From DASZIT01 sp963770635 (GTDB lineage Bacteria; Actinomycetota; Acidimicrobiia; Acidimicrobiales; RAAP-2): a stretch of 64,000 nucleotides of DNA. The stretch lies in assembly GCA_963770635.1 (NCBI GenBank), contig CAVYQI010000002.1, positions 1 through 64,000 on the forward strand, in the 5' to 3' direction. The position numbers were made by a program, and so were the translations under genes. The notes under the pieces are model-generated. The model made no database searches and had not been told where the DNA came from. It saw only the letters and a program-made list of their open reading frames with translations. Positions 1 through 8,234 of the stretch are shown one piece after another (the stretch's first letter is position 1; each line of letters opens with the position of its first letter).

Positions 1-1408
1 CCCCGGCTCGGCATCCAGGCTGTCGATCGCCTGGAATAAACCCCGCTCGTGGCGATCGACGGCCGGCGTCGGGTCTGCCTCCGAGCTTGCCAGGATTGGC
101 CCGAGAGGGCCCGCATGCGGATGCGAACGGACCAGTTGGGTACCTCTGACGTTGAAGCCGTCGCCTGCGTCCTGAACCAGGCCTGCCGCCGACGGATCCG
201 AGGACGCGGTAACGAGCGCCTGGCCGTCGAGGCCATCGGCTGCTGTCGCGTCCGTCAACGAAGCCGTGGCCTCGGAGAGCGAGGAAAGCCCGGACTGTGC
301 GGATGGCACGAAAAGCAGCGTTCCGACGGCCACCTGTCCCTGAGCGGGCGGCGCCACCTGGTTGCGCGGGTTGATCCTCCTCGCACGGTCATGAATGTCC
401 AGGACGAATGAACCGCTCAAGCTCGTGGTCGGACCGGAAACGACCGTGGGGCCCGTCCCGGTCGACGAGGCAGTGGCGGCCGTCGTGATCTCGACCAGAA
501 CATGCCCCCCGGCGGGTGCGTCGTGCAGCATCACGTCCATGACCTGGGGCGGAGGCTCTGCCTGCCCCGGATCCGGCACAACTTGATCCAGGGGATCGCC
601 TGCCGGATCGAACAGCACCACTCGTGCAAACACCGGCGCAGAGGGCGCATCATTACCATCGCCAGTGCGGACGGAAAACCCCAGCGACCGGGTCATGGGC
701 CCCACCGGGATCAGGACATTCATGAAGGAGCTGCGATCGGGGTTGAGACTCCCATCAACCTCCACAAACGGCCGATTGGGAACAACGGACCAACTCGGGC
801 CGTCAATCGAGCGTGTTCCCAGCGGATCCGAGCGGAACAAATTGGTGGTTGGATTCACCACGGACGTCGTTGCCGAGCCGAACGCCAGACCGGACGAGGG
901 CGACGTGCCCACTTCCCCGATCGGGGACGGAATCAGCGCCACGTTGAGAGGCAGAGGACGACCTGCCTCGTCGACCCACCCCTGCGAGTTTCCCGAGGCC
1001 GTGGGGCTCACTGACCGCCCGCCTCCCGCAGGCACCTGCTGGTCGACGACATACAATCCGGGTCCGGCGGATTTCGCTTAACGACGCCGGGCGAATCTGT
1101 ACCTCCGAGGGAGGACCTTCCTCGCCCGTTTGAGCGATCGGGTTGCCGGCGGTAGCGTACACCTGACCGACGGCGGGGGGCGGCGATACGTATGAGACGG
1201 CCGCCGGATTGAATGCCAGGTCCGTCACCAGGGAAGGGAAGGGCGCCTGGAGCTGGCCGCCGAAGAGAAGGACCCGTGCTCGAGTACTTCGAGGACGGGG
1301 CGAGGCGTGCGCGACCCGGCCATGCGCGTGCGACCCAAGGCACCGCGCTTCCGTTTGCCGCCCCCAACCCGATTCCCACCGCTCCGGATCGATCCTGGAT
1401 CTCCGCAC
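1..1408 (-). pseudogene. Frameshifted, edge-truncated gene for a possible surface protein
   Basis: Two minus-strand frames read like one protein broken by a frameshift. The downstream frame is open for 359 codons from 1077 to the window edge, with a TAA just upstream at 1078-1080. It reads protein-like throughout (GLYVVDQQVPAGG, ARVVLFDPAGDPLDQV, GSFVLDIHD). The upstream frame, from a GTG at 1408, carries LAFNPAAVSYVSPPP and YATAGNPIAQTGEEG before leaving register near 1075; one extra base there would explain the switch. The first 40 codons look less convincing, so a GTG at 1228 is an alternative start. No signal peptide is visible. The Pro/Ser/Thr/Gly-rich, beta-like text suggests an extracellular protein, but I recognise no family. 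The C-terminus lies outside the window. Confidence 0.45.
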
Positions 1409-2183
1409 ACTCGCGGACGCGATCCTCTCCCCTCAACTTGATACACGATCCCCGCTAATCCTTCATCTCGAATATCGACGACAAATGCCGACAACGAACG
1501 TTAATTATTGTGAACTGCGGCACCCGGATGCAAATAGGACGCATGCTACCTTCCATCCATGCGCGGTCTGCACGCGTTCCTCAATTATGCGCGATCACAA
1601 GCCGCAGTCCAAGCCCGCAGTTTCCGCAAGAAAGGAATGACTCCATTTACTGCCCGCGGCGAGCGACGGGAATATCGCACTTACCGTTCGCGGGGGGGAG
1701 AACGGAACAGGATGCATAACCCAAGATGATGTGACCATCTCGTGAGGATTGACAAGTCGCCGCTGCCCGGCAGCACGTTCGAACGCCTCCGAACCTGGAC
1801 GATCTGCTACTGCCGGTTGCTGACCTCGATCGTCGCCAGGCGGGTAAGCCCGCGAGATTGAATCCGTTGTTCCAGCGTCCAGATTGAGGTCAGCACCGCG
1901 CCACGAACCGGCATTCGAGGCGACACAATGGTGCATCGCCCGCCTCATCGATCAACGCCTTCAGGAAGACGAGCAACTCGACGATCTCGTACTGCCGAGC
2001 GTCCTCGCCCTCGCCGGGAACGCTCCACCGGGGAAATTCAATCCGACTCGGATGTCCGGCGGCGGAGGCGGTTGACAATCCCCAGATAGAGGTGAGATCG
2101 GTGCGTCGCCAACACCGCCGACAGCGGACCCGGCAGCTCCACTGGCACGACATCGAGGACGAACTTATTTCCAGGTTACCATC
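1409..2183. other. Gene-poor intergenic region
   Basis: No convincing gene lies here. 1440-1700 is distinctly AT-richer than its surroundings (for example the tract around 1500-1510) and may hold the promoter of the minus-strand gene to the left, but I cannot fix a -10/-35 pair. Short open frames on both strands lack recognisable motifs and start-site support. The right half contains a diverged duplication, listed separately. Confidence 0.5.
1795..2112. repeat. Diverged tandem duplication (two copies of about 115-136 bp)
   Basis: Copy 1 (about 1795-1909) and copy 2 (about 1977-2112) share ordered blocks: ctggacgatctgctactgcc against ctcgacgatctcgtactgcc; gagattgaatccg against gaaattcaatccg; and ccagattgaggtcagcaccg against ccagatagaggtgagatcgg. 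Identity is moderate, with indels between blocks, so the duplication is old. In one plus frame both copies begin with LDDLxLP; on the minus strand both give LTSIW. Neither copy has a clean start or intact frame, so this looks like decayed coding sequence or paired regulatory DNA. Confidence 0.4.
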
Positions 2184-2498
2184 ATGGCGACTCGCTTGAT
2201 CGCCCTCGACGGCGGGGCGGATATCATTTTGGATCGTGGACCGATAATCATGGGTCGCGACCCGAGGTGCGATTCACGCCTCGATTCGACTCGGGTCTCG
2301 CGGTTTCACTGCTGCGTGGCCAGGATCGAGGACGGGGTGCTCGTGCGCGACCTGGGCAGCACCAACGGCACGCGGATCAACGGCCGGTCGGTCAAGTCGG
2401 GGCGTCTCTGCCTCGGCGACGAGCTCATATGCGGGAGGGCTCTCCTACTGGCAAGCCGTGCTCGCCTCCGGCACCAGCCGCACCCAGGTGGCCTATGA
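2184..2498 (+). CDS. FHA-domain protein, 3' end replaced
   Basis: The first 85 codons form a compact forkhead-associated domain, which binds phosphothreonine peptides in signalling partners. Visible hallmarks are IIMGRDPRCDSRL, the VSRFHC segment and the GSTNGTRING loop, followed by LGDEL. Translation from the ATG at 2184 then runs into sequence that, in a different frame, encodes the middle of a DUF4214 repeat (from about 2433), and stops at 2498. The last 20 or so residues are therefore probably not original, and the protein (104 aa) is a chimeric or truncated FHA module. The ribosome-binding site is weak. Function beyond phosphopeptide binding cannot be assigned. Confidence 0.6.
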   Translation: MATRLIALDGGADIILDRGPIIMGRDPRCDSRLDSTRVSRFHCCVARIEDGVLVRDLGSTNGTRINGRSVKSGRLCLGDELICGRALLLASRARLRHQPHPGGL

Positions 2499-2994
2499 CA
2501 TCACCACCTCCGTCGAGTATCTCTCCGATCAAATCGCGGCCGACTACCGAGCCTTCCTCGGTCGGCCGGCTGATCCGGGTGGACTGGCCACGTGGTTGGC
2601 GGCATTTGCTGCAGGCGCCACCAACGAGGAGGTTGACGCCGCGATTCTGGGGTCGCCGGAGTTCTTCGCTGACGCCGGGGCGACGACAACCGGCTTCATT
2701 ACGGCGCTCTACCAGGACCTGCTCGGTCGTCCACCGGATCCAGGCGGTCTCGCTTACTGGAGCCAGGCAATGGCCGGCGGCACGAGCGCCACCCAAGTGG
2801 CTAATGACATCACCACCTCCGTCGAGTACCGCACCTATACCGTCCAGTCCATGTACGAGCTGCTGCTCGGGCGGAGCGCCGACCCCGGCGGGCTCTCCAC
2901 CTGGGTCGGGGCTCTCAGCTCAGGGGCAACCGACGAGCAGGTGCTCGCCGCCATCGCCGGCTCGCCGGAGTTCTACGGCGACGCGACAGGCTGA
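2458..2994 (+). CDS. DUF4214 repeat protein, 5'-truncated
   Basis: This encodes about 2.5 DUF4214 units with the signature [YL]xxLLGRxxDPGGLxxW (YRAFLGRPADPGGLATW, YQDLLGRPPDPGGLAYW, YELLLGRSADPGGLSTW), each followed by a GSPEFF/Y or ITTSVEY segment. DUF4214 is common in secreted or calcium-associated surface proteins; its molecular role is unclear. The matching frame extends upstream of the GTG at 2458 to GGLSYWQAVLASG, i.e. it starts in the middle of a repeat, so the 5' part of the gene is missing. It overlaps the FHA frame by 41 bases in a different register. Expression is doubtful without its original start. Confidence 0.6.
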   Translation: MLASGTSRTQVAYDITTSVEYLSDQIAADYRAFLGRPADPGGLATWLAAFAAGATNEEVDAAILGSPEFFADAGATTTGFITALYQDLLGRPPDPGGLAYWSQAMAGGTSATQVANDITTSVEYRTYTVQSMYELLLGRSADPGGLSTWVGALSSGATDEQVLAAIAGSPEFYGDATG

Positions 2995-3137
2995 CGCTGC
3001 TCGTGGCCCCGTTGTGTTCGATTGGCCGGTCGGCACACCCACACGGCTTGCCCGTCTCAAAGCCGGCGCCGGCCAAGCCGGGCGACCTCCCGTATTCCGG
3101 TTCCAGCATGACTGACCGCGCCTGACCATTTGACCCG

Positions 3138-3185
3138 GTCGGTTCCGCCGACCCGGAGTTCTATCCGGCAACGTCCTCAGGTTAG
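3138..3185 (+). pseudogene. Isolated DUF4214 C-terminal remnant
   Basis: Sixteen codons ending in TAG read VGSADPEFYPATSSG. They mirror the end of the preceding DUF4214 gene (AGSPEFYGDATG then stop), including the shared bases ccggagttcta. There is no upstream open repeat or start codon. It is best read as the tail of a second, mostly deleted copy. Confidence 0.4.
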
Positions 3186-3232
3186 ATGTATCCCGCCATC
3201 AGTTGCGTCTGTTGTCAGGCGGGCGGGTCCGG

Positions 3233-3238
3233 TAGCGT
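3233..3238 (+). promoter_or_regulatory. Candidate -10 element for ppx/gppA
   Basis: TAGCGT ends 8 bases before the ATG at 3247. That spacing would place the transcription start at or next to the start codon. No -35 match is visible. Confidence 0.35.
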
Positions 3239-3246
3239 CACGCCCG

Positions 3247-4260
3247 ATGCCGACCGTGCGAGTGGCCGTGTTCGATCTCGGGAGTAGCTCGTTCCACCTG
3301 ATGGTGGTGGATGCCAGCCGTGAGGGCGTATTGACGCCAGTGCTCCGTCGGCGATCGTTCCTCCACCTCGGAACCGAAGTGGCCAGGACGGGTGGCGTGC
3401 CTGCCGACCGGGCGACCACTGCCGTCCGCGCCACCCGCCGGCTTCGCGCCGCCGCCGACGAAGCGGAGGTCGACGTGGTGGTGGCCATGGCCACCGCCGC
3501 GCTGCGCGACGCCGACAACGGTCAGAAGCTCCTCGGCCGGCTCGAGCGGGTGATCGGCAGCCCGATCACTTTGTTGACCGGCGAGGAGGAGGCCCGCCTC
3601 TGCTTTCTGGGCCAGCGGGCCGGCGTCTGGGTGGGAAACGAACCGGTCCTCGGCCTCGATCTCGGGGGCGGGAGCCTCGAAGCGGGCATCGGCGACGCCC
3701 ATCACGTGCATGTGGTCACCAGCGTGGCGCTGGGCCCGGCCAGACTTCGGGGCGAACTGGGCACCGCCGAGGGCCTGACACCCAAAGAGCGATCGCGGGT
3801 GGTGCGAGCGACCCGGGAGCGGGCAGAACCGATCCGGCTCATTCTGGCCAAATACCCGGACGCCGCCGACCGAGCGATCGCCAGCGGAGGCACCGTGCGC
3901 GCCCTGGCCCGGCTGGCCATGGTGCTGCACCGGCCGTTGCCGTCATCCAAGTCGGTCTCCGCCTTGCAGGTCAATCAGGTGGAGCTCCCGGCTGGGCAGC
4001 TCCACCAACTGGCCGATCGCCTGGCGTCCTTGGATCTCGACGCTCGGCTGGCCCTCCCGGGGGTGCAGGCCCGGCGGGCGCCTCTCCTTCCCATCGGCGC
4101 CGTCCTGCTGTCGACGCTGGTGGAGACGCTGGGCCTCCAACGGCTGGTGGTCAGCGACTGGGGGCTACGCGAGGGAGCAGTCCTCGGCGCCCTCTCCTTG
4201 AAGGCTGACCGGAAGGCCGGGCAGCGCGCCCGCCGCGCGGCTCCGGCCGGAATACGTTGA
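3247..4260 (+). CDS. Ppx/GppA family phosphatase
   Basis: Predicted exopolyphosphatase or guanosine pentaphosphate phosphohydrolase of the ASKHA fold, acting in the cytosol on polyphosphate or pppGpp. The N-terminal phosphate loop is VFDLGSSSFHLMV, followed by the family's GEEEA motif and the second glycine-rich loop LGLDLGGGSLEAG. At 337 aa it is the short form, with the two ASKHA lobes but no C-terminal HD-type domain. The ATG at 3247 is chosen because the phosphate loop begins seven residues later and a -10-like element sits 8 bases upstream; an in-frame extension to 3130 has no family-like sequence. Polyphosphatase and pppGpp hydrolase activity cannot be told apart from sequence. Confidence 0.9.
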   Translation: MPTVRVAVFDLGSSSFHLMVVDASREGVLTPVLRRRSFLHLGTEVARTGGVPADRATTAVRATRRLRAAADEAEVDVVVAMATAALRDADNGQKLLGRLERVIGSPITLLTGEEEARLCFLGQRAGVWVGNEPVLGLDLGGGSLEAGIGDAHHVHVVTSVALGPARLRGELGTAEGLTPKERSRVVRATRERAEPIRLILAKYPDAADRAIASGGTVRALARLAMVLHRPLPSSKSVSALQVNQVELPAGQLHQLADRLASLDLDARLALPGVQARRAPLLPIGAVLLSTLVETLGLQRLVVSDWGLREGAVLGALSLKADRKAGQRARRAAPAGIR

Positions 4261-4282
4261 GACTCGGCCCCGAAGGGACCGA

Positions 4283-4435
4283 TCAGGCCTTCTTGCCCAG
4301 GATCCTGTTCATGCCCGTATTGCAGACCGGGCACTTGCCCTTGGCCGAGCGCCGGCCGTTGGCCATCTCGACTTCTTCCCCCTCGAACTGACGCTTCTCG
4401 CGGCATTTCACGCAGTAACCCTCATAGGACGCCAT
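4283..4435 (-). CDS. DUF5679-type zinc-ribbon mini-protein
   Basis: A 50-residue protein with a four-cysteine ribbon: YCVKCREKRQFEGEE near the N-terminus and KGKCPVCNTGMNRILGKK near the C-terminus, giving two CxxC knuckles. The ATG (complement of 4433-4435) follows a strong ribosome-binding site, GAGGAGG, and the frame closes with TGA at 4283-4285. The pattern matches the DUF5679 family, widespread in actinobacteria and of unknown function. The basic C-terminus could suit nucleic-acid or ribosome contact, but that is a guess. It is convergent with ppx/gppA and divergent from the peroxidase gene. Confidence 0.85.
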   Translation of the reverse strand: MASYEGYCVKCREKRQFEGEEVEMANGRRSAKGKCPVCNTGMNRILGKKA

Positions 4436-4685
4436 GGTTCCTCCTCGGACTGGGATGGTGACATTTGGGTCTATTGACCATCCGAACGTATACCGGGAAC
4501 GGGCGCCGGAGGGGGGATAGGCCGTCCAAGTGCTAGCAGAGAGCTAGCAGAGGTTCCGGTTGCAGGATGGCTGGAACTTGGTTCGACACCCTCGTCCGAC
4601 CCGGGCCGGCCGCCCTTGCCCGGCCCTTGCCACCACCCTTCTCCCGCGCCCGGCGATTCGGATCGCACCGGCAAACCGCCGCCCA

Positions 4686-4691
4686 TAGGAT
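4686..4691 (+). promoter_or_regulatory. Candidate -10 element for the peroxidase operon
   Basis: TAGGAT lies 7 bases before the ATG at 4699, consistent with leaderless transcription. The alternative in-frame ATG at 4690 falls inside this hexamer, which favours the 4699 start. Confidence 0.4.
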
Positions 4692-4698
4692 GCGTTTC

Positions 4699-5187
4699 AT
4701 GACAGTTTACGATCCTCCCATCCACACCCTTTCCGGCGACGACGCCTCGGTCGGCCAGTACCAGGGCAAGGCCCTCCTCATGGTGAACGTGGCCTCGAAG
4801 TGCGGCCTGACCCCCCAGTACGAGGGGCTCGAGCGCCTGCAGAAGACCTACGGGGACCGCGGGTTCACCGTGCTCGGTTTCCCGAGCAACCAGTTCGGGG
4901 CGCAGGAGCCGGGGACGGCCGAGGAGATCGCCACCTTCTGCTCGGCAACCTACGGGGTCACCTTTCCGATGTTCGAGAAGATCGATGTGAACGGCGAGCA
5001 GCGCCACCCGATCTACGACGAGTTGACCGCCTTTCCCGATGCTGACGGTGAGGCCGGCGACATCCAGTGGAATTTCGAGAAGTTCCTGGTCGCGCCCGAC
5101 GGGTCCATCGTGAAGCGATTCCGGCCCATGGTCGATCCGGAGGCACCCGAGGTCATCGACGCCATCGAGGGCATTCTCCCGAACTGA
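4699..5187 (+). CDS. Glutathione peroxidase-family thiol peroxidase
   Basis: A 162-aa cytosolic peroxidase that reduces hydroperoxides. The catalytic tetrad is visible: Cys35 in VASKCGLTP (cysteine, not selenocysteine), Gln65 in FPSNQFGAQEPG, and Trp-Asn in QWNFEKFLV. As a Cys-type bacterial enzyme in an actinobacterium it more likely uses thioredoxin or mycothiol-linked reductants than glutathione. The stop overlaps the start of the next gene as TGATG, so the two are probably co-translated; pairing with a mycothiol-dependent isomerase suggests a thiol-metabolism or detoxification unit. The ATG at 4699 is preferred over 4690 because of the upstream -10-like element. Confidence 0.92.
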   Translation: MTVYDPPIHTLSGDDASVGQYQGKALLMVNVASKCGLTPQYEGLERLQKTYGDRGFTVLGFPSNQFGAQEPGTAEEIATFCSATYGVTFPMFEKIDVNGEQRHPIYDELTAFPDADGEAGDIQWNFEKFLVAPDGSIVKRFRPMVDPEAPEVIDAIEGILPN

Positions 5188-6014
5188 TGGCCGAGTCGGG
5201 GGGCGACGGCGAGCCGGTCATCGAGAGCCTGGCGGAGGTGTGGGCGTCGCTGGCCGACGCCTGCCGGGATCTCGTCGACAGCCAGTGGGCACTGCCCACC
5301 GACTGCCCGGGATGGTCGGTCCAGGATCATGTATCGCACTTGATCGGGATAGAGCGGACCCTGTTGGGTGATCCGCCACCACCACCGGTCAGCCCGGTGC
5401 CCGGGTATGTGAAGAACCCGATCGGCGAGATGAACGAGGCATGGATCGAGCCCCACCGGGAGGTGCCGGGGTCCGAGGTCCTGGCCGAGTTCGTCGACGT
5501 CACCGGCCGGCGGCTCGCCGCCCTCCGGGGGTTTCCCGCCGAGAAGTTCGATGAAGTCGGCTGGAGCCCGATCGGCGAGGTGCCGTACCGCGACTTCATG
5601 GGCACCCGGGTCCTCGATTCGTGGGCCCATGAGCAAGACATCCGGCGGGCCCTGGATCGTCCCGGCGGCCGGAACGGCGCCGGCGAGAGGCACGTCCTCA
5701 AGCAGTGCGCCGGGGCCATGAGCTTCGTGGTCGGCAAGAAAGTGGCACCACCGGAGGGCACCACAGTCCTGTTCGAGGTGGGTGGCCCCTTGGGCCGGCC
5801 GGTGCCGGTGGAGGTCGAGGGCGGACGGGCCTATGTGCGCCCGGAGCTGGCATCCGAGCCCACCGTCACCTTGACCATGGACCAGGAGGCATTTTGGCGG
5901 CTGGGCTTCGGCCGGGTGTCCCCCGATGAGGTCCTCGCCTCGGGAGAGGCCCGGCTCTCCGGCGATGACGTTCTCGGACAGCGGGTCCTGGAGTCCATGA
6001 ATTTCATGATCTGA
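5187..6014 (+). CDS. Maleylpyruvate isomerase family mycothiol-dependent enzyme
   Basis: A 275-aa protein of the actinobacterial MDMPI/DinB-like fold. The N-terminal helical bundle contains the metal-site histidine in VQDHVSHLIGIERTLLG and the second site in DSWAHEQDIRRAL, typical of mycothiol-dependent isomerases and transferases. The C-terminal third (EVEGGRAYVRPEL, LTMDQEAFWRLGFGR) matches the SCP2-like domain of this family. The ATG overlaps the peroxidase stop (TGATG). The exact substrate cannot be inferred; mycothiol use is known for characterised relatives only. Confidence 0.85.
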   Translation: MAESGGDGEPVIESLAEVWASLADACRDLVDSQWALPTDCPGWSVQDHVSHLIGIERTLLGDPPPPPVSPVPGYVKNPIGEMNEAWIEPHREVPGSEVLAEFVDVTGRRLAALRGFPAEKFDEVGWSPIGEVPYRDFMGTRVLDSWAHEQDIRRALDRPGGRNGAGERHVLKQCAGAMSFVVGKKVAPPEGTTVLFEVGGPLGRPVPVEVEGGRAYVRPELASEPTVTLTMDQEAFWRLGFGRVSPDEVLASGEARLSGDDVLGQRVLESMNFMI

Positions 6015-6041
6015 CCGGATCGGATCGTTTCGGTCCGACCG
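6012..6041 (+). terminator. Possible weak hairpin terminator
   Basis: Just after the isomerase stop, CCGG-A-TCGGA pairs with TCCGA-CCGG across a short loop, with one bulged base. No T-run follows, so it could be Rho-dependent or simply a structured 3' end. Confidence 0.25.
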
Positions 6042-6109
6042 GGCTCCCATCAATTCCGACGGTCCTTCGCTGTCCACGCGTCGCGGTGAGTCGGCCTCCT
6101 GGCGACCGA

Positions 6110-6115
6110 TAGACT
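6110..6115 (+). promoter_or_regulatory. Candidate -10 element for tig
   Basis: TAGACT lies 11 bases upstream of the trigger factor ATG, in the 112-base gap after the isomerase gene. The leader would be only a few bases long. Confidence 0.3.
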
Positions 6116-6126
6116 CAGTTACTCGT

Positions 6127-7584
6127 ATGCGAGCCACAGCCGCGCCCGAGGAGGGCAACAAGGTTCGTCTCACCGTTGAGGTAGACGAATCGGAAATTGA
6201 TGAAGCCCTCAACGGTGTCCTGCGTCGCTTGTCGCGGGAGGTGCGGGTGCCGGGGTTCCGACCCGGCAAGGTTCCCCGCCGGGTCATCGAGGCCCGCCTG
6301 GGCGGTGCCAGCGCGTTGCGGGACGAGGCGCTGCGCGAAGCCCTCCCCGAGTTCTACGCCAAGGCGGTGTCGGATACCGAGGTCGATCCCATCGACACCC
6401 CCGAGATCGACATCACCGACGGCGGCGAGTCGGGAGCGGTGTCCTTCGACGCCATTGTCGAAGTCCGGCCCACCGTCTCCATCGCCGGGTACCAGGGTCT
6501 GGTGGTGACCCTGCCGGGATTGGATGTCCCCGAAGAAGAGGTGACCGCCCAGATCGACCGGCTCCGGGCCACCTCCGGCGAGCTGGTCGACGTCGAGCGG
6601 CCGGTGCAAAAAGGCGACCAGGTCACCATCGACATCACCGGGAAGCGGATCCGGGGTCCGGGCCCCGACGCCGAGGCCGAGGGCGACACCGAGGCGGAGG
6701 CCGGGGCCGAGGGCAAGGCCGAGGCGGAGGGCAGGGGCGGGGATGCCGGCCACGGCCCCAAGGTCATCGAGGAAGAGGGGGACGACGACGATCTCACCGC
6801 CGAGGACTTCCTCTACGAGGCCGGGAGCGGGGGAGTGGTCCCTGAGCTCGATGACGCGCTGATCGGCGCCAAAGCCGGTGACACGGTTACCTTCGAATCG
6901 TCCATCGACGATCTCGGACACACGATTTCCTTCTCGGTGGCGGTCAAGGACACCAAGGAGCTGGTGCTTCCCGAGGTGACCGACGAATGGGCGGCCGAAG
7001 CCTCCGAGTTCAAGACCGCCGATGAGCTGAGGGAAGACATCACCAAACGGCTCAAGCAACGGCACATCATGCAGGCCCAGCTGGCCCTCCAGCAGAAGAC
7101 CGTCGAGGCACTGGTGGAACTGGTCACCGAGGACGTTCCCGATGTCCTGGTGGAGCAGGAGCTGCGCGAGCGGATCCACGACCTCAACCACCGGCTGGAG
7201 GAGCAGAAGATCGGGCTCGGACAGTTTCTCGCCGCCACCGGACGCGATGAGCAGGAGTTCCTGGACGAGCTCCGGACCGGCGCCCTCCAGGGGGTCAAAT
7301 CGGATCTGGCCCTCCGGGCGCTGGTGGAGCAGGAGCACATCGAGCTCACCGACGAGGAGCTCGATGCCGAGCTGGCCACCATGGGCGAGCGCCTGGAGAT
7401 GAGCGCCGACCAGGTACGCGAACAACTCGAACAGGGCGGAAGGCTGTCGGCGGTACGCTCGGACCGGCGCAAGGCCAAGGCCCTGCGATGGCTGCTCGAC
7501 AATGTCGAACTGGTGGACGAGGACGGGAATCCCGTGTCACGGGATGACCTGAAGGTGAATCAGGCAGAGGAGGACGCGGAGTGA
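6127..7584 (+). CDS. tig: Trigger factor
   Basis: Ribosome-associated chaperone and peptidyl-prolyl isomerase, 485 aa. The ribosome-docking signature is present as VPGFRPGKVPRRVIEARLG (residues about 39-57). The PPIase domain follows (KGDQVTIDITG), then the C-terminal chaperone arms. An acidic, low-complexity insertion rich in Glu/Ala/Asp (about residues 176-225, ending in EEEGDDDDLTAEDF) interrupts the PPIase domain, which is unusual in size for the family. It heads a tig-clpP-clpX cluster, the usual arrangement coupling nascent-chain folding to Clp proteolysis, and its TGA overlaps the clpP GTG (GTGA). Confidence 0.97.
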   Translation: MRATAAPEEGNKVRLTVEVDESEIDEALNGVLRRLSREVRVPGFRPGKVPRRVIEARLGGASALRDEALREALPEFYAKAVSDTEVDPIDTPEIDITDGGESGAVSFDAIVEVRPTVSIAGYQGLVVTLPGLDVPEEEVTAQIDRLRATSGELVDVERPVQKGDQVTIDITGKRIRGPGPDAEAEGDTEAEAGAEGKAEAEGRGGDAGHGPKVIEEEGDDDDLTAEDFLYEAGSGGVVPELDDALIGAKAGDTVTFESSIDDLGHTISFSVAVKDTKELVLPEVTDEWAAEASEFKTADELREDITKRLKQRHIMQAQLALQQKTVEALVELVTEDVPDVLVEQELRERIHDLNHRLEEQKIGLGQFLAATGRDEQEFLDELRTGALQGVKSDLALRALVEQEHIELTDEELDAELATMGERLEMSADQVREQLEQGGRLSAVRSDRRKAKALRWLLDNVELVDEDGNPVSRDDLKVNQAEEDAE

Positions 7585-8234
7585 GCTTCACGGATGCATC
7601 GAGATCTATGGACATACAGGCGTACAGCGTGCCGTGGGTGGTCGAGTCGACCAGCCGGGGTGAACGCAACTACGACCTGTACTCCCGGCTCCTCCGGGAA
7701 CGGATCATCTTCCTCGGGACCCCCATCAACGACACCGTGGCCAACCTGGTCTGTGCCCAGTTGCTGTTCCTCGAGTCGGAGGAAGCCGACAAGGACATCC
7801 ACCTCTACATCAACTCGCCGGGCGGGGACATCACCGCCCTGTTCGCCATCTACGACACCATGAAGTACATCAAGCCGGACCTGTCCACCTTCTGCTTCGG
7901 CCAGGCCGCCTCGGCCGCCGCCGTCCTGCTCGGGGCGGGAACCCACGGCAAGAGGTTCGCCCTTCCTCATGCCCGCATCCTCTTGCACCAGCCGTTCGGC
8001 GGGGTGGAGGGACAAGCCAGCGACATCGAGCTCCAGGCCAAGGAGATTCTCAGGATGCGCGATCTGCTGAATGGGATGCTGGCCAACGATACTGGTCAGA
8101 CGCTCGAAAAGGTGTCGAAGGACACCGATCGCGACTTCATCATGACGGCCGAGGAAGCAGTGACCTACGGCCTGATCGACGAGGTCATCACCGCCCGGGA
8201 CCTGGTGGGCATGGAGGCTGTCGGAGCCGCCTGA
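7581..8234 (+). CDS. clpP: ClpP protease subunit, ClpP2-like
   Basis: Serine peptidase subunit of the Clp protease, 217 aa. The nucleophile is Ser111 in FGQAASAAAVLL, the base is His136 in ARILLHQPF, and the acidic member is in DTDRD (181-185). GQAASAAAVLL matches the actinobacterial ClpP2 type rather than the ClpP1 type (GMAASMGxFLL). Many actinobacteria encode clpP1-clpP2 in tandem; only one is present here. GTG start overlaps the tig stop by four bases; clpX follows 109 bases later. It forms a barrel that degrades substrates unfolded by ClpX or ClpC. Confidence 0.96.
   Translation: MSFTDASRSMDIQAYSVPWVVESTSRGERNYDLYSRLLRERIIFLGTPINDTVANLVCAQLLFLESEEADKDIHLYINSPGGDITALFAIYDTMKYIKPDLSTFCFGQAASAAAVLLGAGTHGKRFALPHARILLHQPFGGVEGQASDIELQAKEILRMRDLLNGMLANDTGQTLEKVSKDTDRDFIMTAEEAVTYGLIDEVITARDLVGMEAVGAA

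Noticed and set aside
1595..1948. Minus-strand frame of 117 codons
   Set aside because: No motif or start support, and it crosses the AT-rich intergenic stretch with non-coding-like composition.
1884..2075. Short plus-strand frame ending in a Gly run
   Set aside because: TTG start without ribosome-binding site, no family resemblance, and it lies within the diverged duplication.
4801..4803. Possible selenocysteine in the glutathione peroxidase
   Set aside because: The active-site codon is TGC (Cys35), not TGA.
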